A stretch of DNA of 64,000 nucleotides, from assembly GCA_963708675.1 (NCBI GenBank), contig CAVPTO010000003.1, positions 4,340,001-4,404,000 on the forward strand, written 5' to 3'. The notes beneath the pieces are model-generated. The model had not been told where the DNA came from. It did no database searches and worked only from the letters and a program-made list of their open reading frames with translations. Below are positions 34,893-45,402 of the stretch, piece after piece. Source of the DNA: DATAXP01 sp963708675. GTDB lineage: Bacteria; Planctomycetota; Planctomycetia; Pirellulales; PNKZ01. The position numbers and the translations under genes were made by a program. Numbering within the stretch: position 1 is the stretch's first letter; every line of letters begins with the position of its first letter.

Positions 34893-37800
34893 TCGGCGCG
34901 GCCGGGCAGTCCAATGGAGTAGGTTCGCCACGCTCGGGCGCGTGTGCTTGGGCCGACGAGATTCTCTCAGGACACCTGCCGTCCCCCCGACGCGAGCGCT
35001 GGCAGCCTCAACGAGCCGGACTGCTCAACATCTTTCTGTTCGAAGACGAACGCTTCCCATTCGCCGACGGACGTTTGCTATTGCGCGGCACCAATGGGAC
35101 CGGCAAAAGCCGCGTGCTCGCCTTCCTACTGCCGTTCCTGCTCGACGCCAATTTGCACAGTACGCGGATGGAGCCCGACCGCGACCCAACTCGCCAGTTG
35201 GCTTGGAACCTGCTGATGGGCGAGCATCACGACCGTTTGGGCTACAGTTGGATCGAGTTCGGCCGGCTCGATGCGGAAAAAGGTCCGCAGTTTCTCACGT
35301 TGGGATGTGGACTGGCGCGGTCGAGGATCGGGGATTTGCCGACGTTTGGTATTTCATCACCCCGCGCCGCATCGACGCCGATTTCGCCCTCGTCACGCCG
35401 CAGCATGTCGCACTGACGAGGAGACAACTTGCCGAAGCACTTGGCGAACAAGGGCGTGTGTTTGAACGGGCTGCCGATTATCGCCGCGCCGTGGACGAAC
35501 ACCTTTTTCACCTCGGCGACCGTTACGACGATCTCATCGAATTGCTGCTTTCATTGCGACAACCGCAGTTGGCTAAGAAAATGGACCCCGACGCGCTGGA
35601 GTCGGCTCTACGAAATTCGTTGCCGCCGCTGTCGGAATCGTTGCTCGGGACCGCGGCCGAAGCGTTTCGATCGCTCGACGCCGACCGTCGTCAGTTGCAG
35701 GCCTGTCGCCGCGCCCAGGCAGAAATCGAAGAATTCCTTGATCCGTATCGCCGGCACGTGCGGATCGGCTTGCTTCGTGCCGCCGACGAGGTCCGCAAGT
35801 CGCAACATGCTTACGAGAAGGCGTGCCGGGCCCTGCGCGTGCTCGAACAGCAGATCGAACAATTGGCGGAATCGCTCCAGCAGCACGAAACCGCGCAAGG
35901 CGAAGCGCAGTCCGAAGTCGTCGCAGCAGGAGCGACAATAAGCGCATTGCAGGCGAGCGACGCTGCGCGATCGGCCGAACGCCTTACCGAAAAGAGCGAT
36001 TTCGTACAGTGCGCCGAGCGTACTAGCCAACAACTCAATGCCGCGTGCGATCTGGCCAAGGCACATGCGGAACACTCATCGCAGCGTGTCGCTAAATCGG
36101 CTCAACAAACGATCGCCGCGCGTGAGCGCGTTAACCGGCAATCGGCGCAGGCGGCGACATTGGCTGCGCCGGACGCGTTATTGCGGAATCATCAGGAACA
36201 GATTTCGTCGCTTTGTGGCAGCGAAACTCTTAATGAAAAGACCGTAGCCGTAGCGTTTGACACCGCCGCGACGGAGACCCGCCGTTGGCAGCGGCATGCC
36301 CAACATCTATGTCTCGCCAACGAGGCGATTGGAAGGCAACACGCACGGCTGAAGGAATCGCAAGTCGCCCTGAATCTGCACGAGGCTGATCTTCAGCGAC
36401 GGCGTGAAGCGGTCGAGAATGCGGCCGCGGCGTTGGTCAAAGCACGCGCCTCGCTGTGGCAGAATATTGAGCGTTGGTTCGGCGAAGCGACCGAGTGGAT
36501 GGACGGCACAACAGTGTTGGCGGAGATCGAACCGCAATGGTCGACGTGGGCTGACCGGCCCGAGGGAACCGATCCGATAGCGTCGTTCGTGGATCAGTCC
36601 TATCTCAGTCGAACGGCCAAGTTGGCCGCGGAAATCGCTTCGCGGGATCAGTCATGCCAATTGCTCGAAGTTCGCAAGCAACAAGTTCTCAGTGAGTTGC
36701 GACAGATCGAGTCAGGCGAAGAGTTGCTGCCACGCTGTTCTCCGCTACGCGACCCCGGCGGCCGAGAGGGCCGCCGCGGAGCAGCGTTTTGGCGGCTCGT
36801 CGATTTCGCTCCCACGGTTCCTAAAGCGGAACACGCGGGCTGGGAAGCCGCGCTCGAGGCGAGCGGCTTGCTCGACGCCTGGTTGCATCCGGACGGCCGA
36901 CTGGAAGCCGTCGAAAATGACACGCTTCTGGTCGTCGATGGCGAGCCGCTTTCCGCCGACCGTCAATTAGCACAGGTGCTTGTTCCCGAAACTTCGGCAA
37001 TGCCAGGAGAGATCTCGCGCGAGTTGTTGATGGCGATCCTCGCGCGCATTGGCGTCGGCCACGAAGGAGGACGCATTTGGGTCGATCACAGTGGCCGGTG
37101 GCAGAACGGTCCCTTGGCGGGGCATGGCGCCAAAGAGAACGCCGAATTCATCGGCGCTGCTGCCAGGCAGCGACATCGTGAGCGGCGGCTGCGCATCCTG
37201 TCCACTGAATTGGCCGAATGCCAGCGCGAAGAGCAGCGATTGCAACACATCGCCGATGCATTAAAAACAGCCCAAGCGCGCCTCGAAAACCAGCGCCAAT
37301 CGCTGCCGTCCAACGAAGCGTTCCGCCTTGCATCGACCGCTCTGGCCGCTGACGAACAACGCGCGGCCGAAGCACACCATGCCTATCTCGACGCAGCGAA
37401 GCGCGAACAGGCAGAACGTCAGCAATGGGTTGGCCTGATCGATCAGCGCAACCATGACGCGCAGGACATGGGACTTGCTCGCTGGTCTGAAGACCCGCAG
37501 GCACTGATCGCGCAGCTCGATCAATACCTAGGCGCGCTGCATATTCTGCAACGCGACTTCGCTGATCTCTCCGATGCACTCCAGAATCAAGCCGAAGCGC
37601 AGGATGCCTCCGCCCAAGCCGCCGATTCACTCCGCCTCGTCGAGCAACATTGGGCGGCAGCACAACGCGATTTCGAGCGACAAAGAACGGAGTTGGAAAC
37701 ACTCACCCGCACGCTCGGAGCCGAGGCCGCGGAGATCACGCGGCAGATCGACTCCGCCCGGCATCAGTTGCGAAGCGCCGAAGCGCGCCGTGAGGAACAT

Positions 37801-39109
37801 CTCAAACAGGCCAGCGAAGCCCGCGGCCGATTGGACATTCAGCGCGGCTCGGTTGCGGCCCTTAACGGCGAGATTCAGCGTTCCGACGAGCGCCGGCGCA
37901 CGGCAGTGCGATGCCTTCAACAACGCGCCGAGCGCGGATTGATCGAGACGGCTGCCTACGAGCTGACGATGCCTCAAGTTCCCTGGAACCTCACGCAAGG
38001 CGTGGACGCGGCGCGGCTGCTCTACCACGCCGACCAGCACCAAGCGCACGACGATGAAACCTGGAATCGATCGCAAGCGACCATCCATACCCTGCGCGAA
38101 GCCTTGCGCGAGCTTGTCGAGCTTCGACCTCACCCCCGATCCAGAGTTCCTGACCGACGGTCTGCAACTCGTTCACGTCCCCTTTCGCGGCGCGGTGTTG
38201 CGCATCGATCAGACCGCCCAAGCGCTGGCTGATGAGACGGCGGCCCACGAGCGCGTGCTGAGCGAAAAGGAACGGCTGATCTTCGAGGATTTCCTGCTCG
38301 GCGAGGTGGGACTCGAACTGCATCGGCGGATGCATGAAGCGGCCGAGCAAGTGCTGCGCATGAACCGCGAGGTCGCCGGCCGTCCGATGAGCACCGGCAT
38401 GCAGATGCGATTTCGCTGGGAGCTAGCCGACGAAGCTTCCTCAGAACTTCGCGCCGCACGCGACGTGTTGATGCGAGTTCGAGAAACCTGGTCGAGTGAC
38501 GAGCGCGCTGCGCTGATCGCGTTCCTGCAAAAGCGAATCCAAACCGAGCACCTTGGCAACGAAGTAGCCACTTGGCGGACGCTGCTGGAGTCAGCGCTCG
38601 ACTATCGTCGCTGGCATGTTCTACACATCGAGCGCCGTCCCGATCAGCAGCAGCCCTGGCGCTTGCTCACACGTCGCAGCTACGGTGCACTGAGCGGCGG
38701 CGAAAAGGCGGTGGCCTTGACCGTCCCTCAGTGTGCTGCGGCGTCGGCCTACTACAGTTCGGCCGACCGGTTCGCTCCGCGGCTCATTCTGCTCGACGAA
38801 GCGTTCGCCGGCGTGAGCACCGACAATCGTAGTAGTTGCCTCGAACTTCTCGTGTCGTTCGACCTGGATGTCGTGATGACCAGCGAGAACGAGCGCGGCT
38901 GCTACCCGGTGGTGCCGGCTTTGGCGATTTGCCGATTGTCTCGAGCACCGGATCTGCCGGTGGTGCTGAACGACGTCTTGCTCTGGAACGGTAAGCGGCA
39001 GCAACGGGTCGTCGAACCGCCATGCGTTAACGATTCCCGTTTGGCAACTCCACCGGCCGCCTCGACCAGCAAAAACTCCTCGGCTCGCGGCAATGGCCAA
39101 CTCTTCTGA
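34889..39109 (+). pseudogene. jetC: Wadjet type II JetC (SMC/MukB-like ATPase, TIGR02680), two frameshifts
   Basis: Starts at ATG 34889, overlapping jetB. The first frame has the Walker A motif LRGTNGTGKSRVLAFLLPFL (about residues 66-80). Near 35315 the match shifts frame (GFADVWYFITPRRIDADFAL). A single frame then covers about 930 residues of coiled coils and the hinge region (EHAGWEAALEASGLLDAWLH). Near 38118 it shifts back (FDLTPDPEFLTDGLQLVHVP). The ABC signature ALSGGEKAVAL and Walker B LILLDEAFAG follow in the last 150 residues. The joined length is about 1406 aa, normal for JetC, which is the loop-extruding motor of the anti-plasmid complex. As read, no single polypeptide holds both ATPase halves. 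Confidence 0.9.
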
Positions 39110-40579
39110 ACTCCATCCGCTCATCAAGCACATGCGCCAACCCGATCTGAGCCGCCTCATGAGGCGGCTCGTGACGCGCGTTGGCCGTGGTGCGCCGCTC
39201 GTGGGCAAGCTGGTCCTAACTCGGCCTAGCCCTTCGGAGCGGCGGGCGGTCGCCAGTTTAAGCGGCTGCCCTGCGGCTGATACGCTGTCGGTTGCCGTCG
39301 ACCTTGACGCTCTGAATGCGTTGGCAACACGCGAGGGACATTTTAGCTCGTTGGCCGACTTCATTGAGGCAGTGCATGGCCGACCGATAAGAGCTGAAAC
39401 GGCCCGTCGCGACCAGTTGCGACGAGCGTGGGATGAACTGTGGCAGAGCGCTGTGCGCGCTTCTGCGGTGGACCTGACTTCGATCGCTGGTTCGCCGAAC
39501 CGCGTATCAAGACTTGGATCCGTCGATTAGCGCGCAACGACCTGGAACAATGCCGATTGTTGCTGACGCGCCTGCTCGAGGTACTCGAACGCATCCCCCT
39601 TAAAGTTCCGATGTCGTTGACCCAGCTAGCGGCAGAGACTTGTGGCGACAGCCACGCCCTTGATCGAGATTCATCGTTGGGGCGTCTGATAGCTCGTGCC
39701 CTAGCGGCGCTCCAAAGCCAATCGCCGGCCCGCTCGGCCGCTGAGATTCGTACCCTTTGGGCAAACGTCGGAGTTGTGCTCGACGAACTCTCGGCGACCG
39801 TGCTTGTGCTCAATCTTTCCGCGCTACCCGGCAGCGCGCTCGGCGACATGCTTTACGCATTGCGGCAAGCCGGTGAACCCGCCCGTCTGACTTTTCGCCA
39901 GCTTCGTGGCAACGCCCCGTGTGATTTTGACGTCGCCGGCGCTTCAGAGGTCTTCGTCTGTGAAAATCCCGCCGTGGTCGCCGCCGCGGCTGATCGTTGG
40001 GGCGCCGACTCTCGACCATTGATTTGTGTCGAAGGGCAACCCAACCTTGCCGCCGAACGCTTGCTGCAAATGCTCGTTGAGCGCGGTGTCTCGCTGCGCT
40101 ATCACGGCGATTTCGACTGGGGCGGAATTCGCATTGCCGCGCATCTCTGGAAGCGATTTCGGTTCACCCCCTGGCGATTCACCTGCGACGACTACGTTCA
40201 GGCGCCGCCCGGAAGAACCTTGTCCGGCCAGCCGATTGCAACGCCTTGGGACGATCGGCTCGGCCTAGCCATGCAAGCCGCGGCGGTCATCGTCCATGAA
40301 GAAGCCCTGCTGGAGCAGCTCCTTGCCGACCTTGGACCGGCGGCCCATGTGGCGGGCCCGCGCATGAATTTGGAAGTCACGCGCGCCAGCCAACGTCGGC
40401 GTGGTGCGGCACTGACAGCAAGATTTGAACTCATCAAGTTCTTGCTCGACAGCGGCTTCCGACAGGTCAACACCTGTCAAGCCAGGAGTTCGGTACGATG
40501 TTTGAACCGAATCAACCCTCAAACAAGCGGCAAATTTGCCGCTCAAAAGAAACAGTCGGGGCGACTGGACACCAATTGA
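39093..40579 (+). pseudogene. jetD: Wadjet type II JetD (DUF2399 Toprim-like nuclease), one frameshift
   Basis: ATG 39093 overlaps the end of jetC by 17 bases. The first frame carries the DUF3323-like N-terminal part (LSVAVDLDALNALATREGHF). Near 39470 the match shifts to WFAEPRIKTWIRRLARNDLE and continues with the DUF2399 Toprim domain: VFVCENPAVVAAAADRWG (catalytic Glu), LRYHGDFDWGGIRIA (Asp-x-Asp), and ALLEQLLADL, where relatives end. The frame then runs about 75 residues further with no family similarity, into the palindrome at 40526. In Wadjet, JetD cuts plasmid DNA recognised by the JetABC motor. Confidence 0.88.
40526..40543. repeat. Perfect 18-bp palindrome
   Basis: The sequence agcggcaaatttgccgct equals its own reverse complement. 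It lies at the end of the jetD frame, 12 bp before the tRNA-like remnant at 40555. The placement is that of a terminator stem behind a minus-strand tRNA. Confidence 0.7.
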
Positions 40580-40581
40580 AC
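40555..40581 (-). other. Possible decayed tRNA 3'-end (attachment-site-like) remnant
   Basis: The plus strand reads gtcggggcgactgga followed by a degenerate tail ending in ttgaac. This echoes the better-preserved tRNA-Pro 3' end at 58185 (gtcggggcgacaagatttgaac). On the minus strand it would be the acceptor and part of the T arm. Too short and damaged to be a tRNA gene. Confidence 0.35.
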
Positions 40582-40716
40582 TTTTTTTGCACGGCTTGGC
40601 AAACTGGGAAGGTTCGATCAGCCAATCACTTCCGTAAAACACACCGTCATTGCGCCGAATCAGCCAGACAACACAGTGCTTCGGTTCAATGTGATCGAAG
40701 CACGCTGAACCACGGA

Positions 40717-40850
40717 TCATCTGGGAAGTTCGAACTCGTGACGTTGCGTTAGGCTGGGACGATAGAATACGTCAGAGAAGACGCTCACGGCAACCGGGAT
40801 GGAGACGCCCTTCGCATTGAAGTACAAAGTCGTTAAGAAGTAATTCTTCG
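40717..40850 (-). pseudogene. Duplicate C-terminal fragment of epoxide hydrolase
   Basis: A ~48-bp stretch (about 40777-40825) is nearly identical to 42149-42197 within the epoxide hydrolase gene. The translation NAKGVSIPVAVSVFSDVFY parallels NAKGVSIPVAVSVFPDELY there. The surrounding sequence lacks the rest of the domain. It is a partial duplication that now abuts the end of the DUF4331 gene. Confidence 0.7.
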
Positions 40851-40859
40851 TGCGCGATG

Positions 40860-41929
40860 TCACTTTGTCGTAGGTTGTGCCGCGGGCGATACCCCCTGCT
40901 GTTCGTCGTGGGTGTACGGCTCGCCGAAGTAGGGGAACTCGCCCCGCATGCGCTGGCGGTCGGGAGCGACGCCGTCACTCAGCGCGTGGTTGGCCGCGAG
41001 AGTCAGCATCACGTCCATGGCGTCATCTCCCAGGGCGCGACCATTGAACCCGGCGTAATCGAAGGAGGCAAATGTGCCGATTTTGTAGGGTAGCGTCGCC
41101 GGACAGAGAACACCGGCGATACGTTTCCCATGCTCAGCAGGGTTGCCCGACGTGTTCGCGTGCGTTGTCATATTCCGCACAAACGCCGCGATGGGTTCCG
41201 AAAATTGAGCCATATCGTCACAAGGCAAGGAACGGTTGAAGGTTTCCTTGAGATCGCTGTTGTGATCGCTGAGAAAGATGTGCGTGATCATCGGCAGCCC
41301 CCAGCGTGACACCTGGACCTCCGGCGCATGACCGACGAGTGAAGCCGTCGCCCAGGCTCGGACCGTGCCTTCCCCAATCAGGCGATTGGGGACTTCCAGC
41401 ACGATCGCCGAGACGTTCCGATTGGTGAAGAAATTCCTCCGATTAAGGAAGGCTTGGGGGTTGTATTTTTGCTCTTTGTAGAACGATGTCATGAAATCAT
41501 GCATCGCCGCGGCATCGCCGGCGAACGGGTCCGCAGCCAGTCCCGCGAAGGCCCGTATCCCCGATCGGCCGACGACTTCGCCGGTTTCGCCTTCGATTAG
41601 CAACTCGCCGCCGAGGCCGCGAAGGGCATCCTCGCCGCTGGCCATGCGAACCTCACAGTGCTGGACGTGGCAATGCTCGGTTCCGTCGGCATGGCGTGGG
41701 TCGCCGAACCTGAACTTGAACGTAAGCTCCTCCCGCGCGTCGCCGTCAGGTCGAAGCGGAAAGCGTACAGGCCCTCATCTCGGAATGTATCCGGTGCGGA
41801 CAATCCCGCATCGGGGCTCACCGTCATGGCCATAACGGTCGTGCCAGCGGCTCCATCGAACAAATAAAAATCGTTTACGCAGATGCGCGGGTCTTCTCTG
41901 GCGGTCGGAGTATCAAAGTGATGTGACAT
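40860..41929 (-). pseudogene. DUF4331 family protein, one frameshift
   Basis: From ATG 41929 the frame reads MSHHFDTPTAREDPRICVND, then FYLFDGAAGTTVMAMTVSPD and GLYAFRFDLTATRG, the typical DUF4331 lead. At about 41740 a single extra base breaks the frame. The continuation (EELTFKFRFGDPRHADGTEH when corrected) leads into the second open frame with DALRGLGGELL, NVSAIVLEVPNRLIG and QVSRWGLPMITHIFLSDHN, ending at 40860. Repaired length is about 356 aa, shorter than some family members but with the core complete. Function of the family is unknown. It is co-directional with the epoxide hydrolase 60 bp upstream, a pairing suggestive of an operon. Confidence 0.85.
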
Positions 41930-41989
41930 GGAACACTCTTTCTGCTGGACAGGGACCAGTCGCCTCCGCAGGGCTGCCAATTTCGCCGT

Positions 41990-43229
41990 CTATGATCGCA
42001 GCGATCTGAACCCCGCGCGCACTTCCTCTGAAAAAAGTTGCGGCTGCTCCCAGGCGGCGAAGTGTCCGCCCTTTGGTAAGCGGTTGTAATGGATCAGTTT
42101 GGGATACGCCTTCTCTGTCCAACTCCGTGGGGCTGGATAAAGTTCGTCGGGGAAGACGCTCACGGCAACCGGGATGGAGACGCCCTTCGCATTGAAGTAC
42201 CCTTTCCCCCAGTATTCCCAATAGAGGCGGGCGCCGGAAAGTGCCGTGTTGGTCAACCAGGTGATCGTGATGTTGTCGAGGATGTCGTCGCGCGTGAGGC
42301 CGGCGGATTCTCCGGCGAAGGCGCGCGAGATCAAGTCGTAGCTGCGCGCGTCGTGGTCAAGGAAATAAGCCGCCAAGCCGACGGGTGAGTCCGCGATTCC
42401 GTATAAGGTTTGCGGTCGCAGACCCATCTGGAACCCGTAGGCGATTTCCTTTTGATAAACGAACTGCAGCCGGTCGTAAGCGAGTTTCTCATCAGCTGAG
42501 AGACCAGAAGGAGCGGGCGTGCCGGAAAAGGCCGCTTCATCAATGTCGGCCGGGAAGATGCCGGGCATGTTCGTGTGTATGCCGAGCAACTCGGGGGCGG
42601 CCTGCAAGCCCATCATATCGACGACGATCGCGCCCCAATCGCCGCCCTGTGCTACCAATTTCGTGTACCCGAGGCGCTTCATCAGCGCCACCCAGGCACG
42701 GGCGATGTGCGCAGGATCCCAACCGGGACTGGTCGGCTTGCCTGAAAATCCGTAGCCCGGCATCGACGGGATCACGACGTCAAATGCGTCCTCCACCTTT
42801 CCGCCGTGTGCGGTCGGATCGGCGAGTGGGCCGATGATTTTCAGCTGCTCGATGATAGAGCCTGGCCACCCGTGGGTGACGATGAGCGGCAACGCATTTT
42901 CATGTTTCGAACGCACGTGAAATGAAATGAATGTCTAGCCCATCGATTTCGGTGATGAAATTCGGCAGGGCGTTCAGCTTGGCCTCGACGTTGCGCCAGT
43001 CGTAATCCGTGGCCCAATAGCGGGCCAGGGCCTGCGTCGTCGCGAGCTGCACGCCTTGCGTTTGATCCGTGACCGTTTCCCGGTCGGGCCACCTTGTCGC
43101 GTTAATGCGCCGGCGCAATTCGGCGAGTTCCTCTTCCGGAACGTTCACACGCAACGGACGAATCCCAGCCTTGTCGGCGGGAAGTTCCATGAAAACCGCG
43201 ACCGTCGGGGCTGTTGACGTTCGAGACAT
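41990..43229 (-). pseudogene. Epoxide hydrolase (EHN + alpha/beta hydrolase), one frameshift
   Basis: ATG 43229 opens the epoxide-hydrolase N-terminal domain (IRPLRVNVPEEELAELRRRI, YDWRNVEAKLNALPNF, IDGLDIHFI). At about 42905 the frame breaks and continues as HENALPLIVTHGWPGSIIEQ (oxyanion region HGWPGS), then VVIPSMPGYGFSGKP and VAQGGDWGAIVVDMMGL, with the nucleophile Asp in GGDWG. The final conserved His is in PKGGHFAAWEQP near the end. Repaired, it is a normal ~410-residue microsomal-type epoxide hydrolase that would open epoxides to diols. As read, it would be made as two fragments. Confidence 0.88.
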
Positions 43230-43581
43230 GAGGAACTCCTAGCCGAGACAGTTGCGCAGATTAGAAGCCTCGCGAAATATCTGGGACTTGTCGACCTAAT
43301 AACGTAATGCAAACTGTCCTTATCCTCAAAGAATATCCCGCTTCCGCGTTTCGCCGGCTGGGAGCGAATGGTAGTGCGTCGCTGCCGCGAATCACACCGT
43401 TCGGACTCCAACTCTGACGACCTGCCTAAAGAAACTCTTGTCAACGTCGGTAGCGACACACCGACGCCGAGGAGACCACTCGGTTGATGTGACCGACGCG
43501 TGCTATGCGGTTCACTCATGATGAATCCGCAACTAACGCACGATGCTAGCAATTTAGTCTGCGATCGGAGTTTTACGTCGG
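43230..43581. other. Intergenic region between epoxide hydrolase and PspA genes
   Basis: No gene is supported. A small inverted repeat (cgtcggt at 43445-43451 with accgacg at 43460-43466) is the only structure noticed; no T-run follows, so a terminator role is unproven. Confidence 0.4.
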
Positions 43582-44248
43582 TCACTTGTTCATCTTTCTT
43601 TTGAGCGCAGAGAGTTCGGCATCTAATTCGTGATCCGCGTCTGATGTCAGGCCGACGGCAAGTTCAGATGGCGCCGCCCCGGCCAGTTCGCGAAGCGCTT
43701 CAGCTTCGGCTTCGGCAACTTCGACTTTTTCGCGCATGCGGTCGAACTTCGCGAAGGCGTCGTCGTTCAGCTGCGGGTCGATCGTCTCCATCGCCATCTT
43801 AGCGCGAACGTCGGCGGCACGCTTGCGCACTCAGAGTTCCCAAACGTCGCTTGGCATCGGCCAGCTTGGCTTGCATCGCCTCGAGCTGCCGCCGCAATGT
43901 GGTGCTTGCCTCCAAGGCAGCGGTGTGCTGATCGCTTAAGGCGGCGGCGATTTTGACGTATTCCTGCTTACGACTCAACGCCTTGCGGGCCATGGCGTCG
44001 TCGCCCGCTTCGACCGCCGCGACCGCTCGTGAGTTCCACTGCTCAGCTTGATGCTGATTTTCGGTGAGTTCTTTGGCGGCAAGCTTTTCGGCGGCCATCG
44101 ACTTGGCTACGTTTCGACGCGCCTCGTCGATCGAAGTCTCCATTTCGCGGACCGCCTGCTTAAGCATTTTTTGCGGATCCTCGTACTTTTCCGCCATGTC
44201 GTTCAGATTGGCCGAGACGATATCGCTCATACGTTTGAACAGACCCAT
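43582..44248 (-). pseudogene. pspA: PspA/IM30 family protein, one frameshift
   Basis: ATG 44248 starts MGLFKRMSDIVSANLNDMAE, then EDPQKMLKQAVREMETSIDE, the signature of PspA/Vipp1 ESCRT-III-like membrane-repair proteins. The coiled coil continues (YVKIAAALSDQHTAALEAST) to about 43830. There one base breaks the frame, and the next frame carries on with KRAADVRAKMAMETIDPQLN and ends in AELSALKRKM at 43582. Repaired length is about 221 residues, normal for the family. PspA coats stressed inner membranes. No pspBC or pspF is nearby. Confidence 0.85.
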
Positions 44249-44461
44249 CGTTACGACTCCCGTTGCTCGAGTGTGGTTGTTGTTGCTGATCGTGAACGGA
44301 TTACACTCTCTTGATGTAACGGGCTTCGCGTTTCGTTAAATGATCGCGCTGCTGTGATCGACTTTTTGGGAAGAGAATGGATGGAACGGGTCGCTATACT
44401 CGCGAGAACCAGGAAACTTGCCGCGTCAAACCCGTGATCTTTCTCCGCATAAGCGCCGCGC

Positions 44462-45286
44462 ATGCCATTTCCTGAGACGCGACACAGTTTGATCCAGCGA
44501 ATCGTTGCTGTCGGCGACGAAAGCGATTGGCGGCAGTTTCTCGACGACTATTGGGCCTCGATCTCGCGATTCGCAGCCAGGTCGGGTGGCCTCAACCACG
44601 TGGATGCGGAAGAAGTTGCGTCTCAGGTCTTCGAAGGATTGCTGGCCAATCAGCTGTTGCATCGCTGGGTTTCGAACCGCTCGGCGAAGCTTCGGACGCT
44701 GCTCTGCGCCGTCGCGCGTAATGTCATCTCGAACCGTGTGCGCGTGCGTCAAGGACGTCAACGGCTGATCAAGGAGCACCTCGATCGAGGCGGCGAACTG
44801 CCCGGCATGGATGTGCCGACCGAGGACATCGACCTTTTCTATGCCGCGTGGGTCGAATCCTTGCTCGAACAGGCGATCGAAACCTTGTTGGAGGAGTATC
44901 ATAGCAGCGGCCGCGGCGACTACTTCCGCGTGCTCTACGGTCGAGTATGCGAGGGGGCAACCATGGCCGAGGTGGCGGCCCTGCTCTGTCTTTCCGTCAG
45001 CTCGGCGGAGAACTATTACAAGGCCGCCCGCAAGCGGCTTTCCGATCTCTTCGCGCAGTTGCTGCGAGACCACGTCTGTCGCTACGCGCCCGACGATGCG
45101 ATGGACGCGGAATTTGCCGCCGAATGGGCTCGCTTGGGCGAATACCTCAAAGATCACGGCGGACTGGAAGAGGCCATTCGACGAGCCTACGGCGACGGAA
45201 ATGCCGTCAATCGTCGCCAGCAGCAAAGCACACGAATCAGTGCAACATTGTCACGGCGGTTCGGGCTACCGAAATCGACCCGCTGA
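44462..45286 (+). CDS. ECF-type RNA polymerase sigma factor, planctomycete type
   Basis: A 274-residue sigma-70-like protein, longer than most ECF factors. Region 2 is recognisable in FLDDYWASISRFAARSGGLN, then DAEEVASQVFEGLLANQL and KLRTLLCAVARNVISNRVRV. Region 4 lies near residues 165-195 with GATMAEVAALLCLSVSSAEN and YYKAARKRLSDLF. The C-terminal extension of about 70 residues has no match. No anti-sigma gene follows. Instead a rhomboid protease and kinase are encoded downstream in the same direction, the context in which planctomycete ECF factors are thought to be controlled by phosphorylation. It is the first gene of the 44.4-57.9 kb set. Confidence 0.88.
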   Translation: MPFPETRHSLIQRIVAVGDESDWRQFLDDYWASISRFAARSGGLNHVDAEEVASQVFEGLLANQLLHRWVSNRSAKLRTLLCAVARNVISNRVRVRQGRQRLIKEHLDRGGELPGMDVPTEDIDLFYAAWVESLLEQAIETLLEEYHSSGRGDYFRVLYGRVCEGATMAEVAALLCLSVSSAENYYKAARKRLSDLFAQLLRDHVCRYAPDDAMDAEFAAEWARLGEYLKDHGGLEEAIRRAYGDGNAVNRRQQQSTRISATLSRRFGLPKSTR

Positions 45287-45402
45287 AAGCAATTTTTCGT
45301 TTCGCGAATTTCGGCTTTTTATGATGCCGAAGCTCGGCGCTCGTTACATCAATGGTTGGAGCCCATTTTGTGGCTTCATGACTGACGCGAGCGAGAAATG
45401 CC

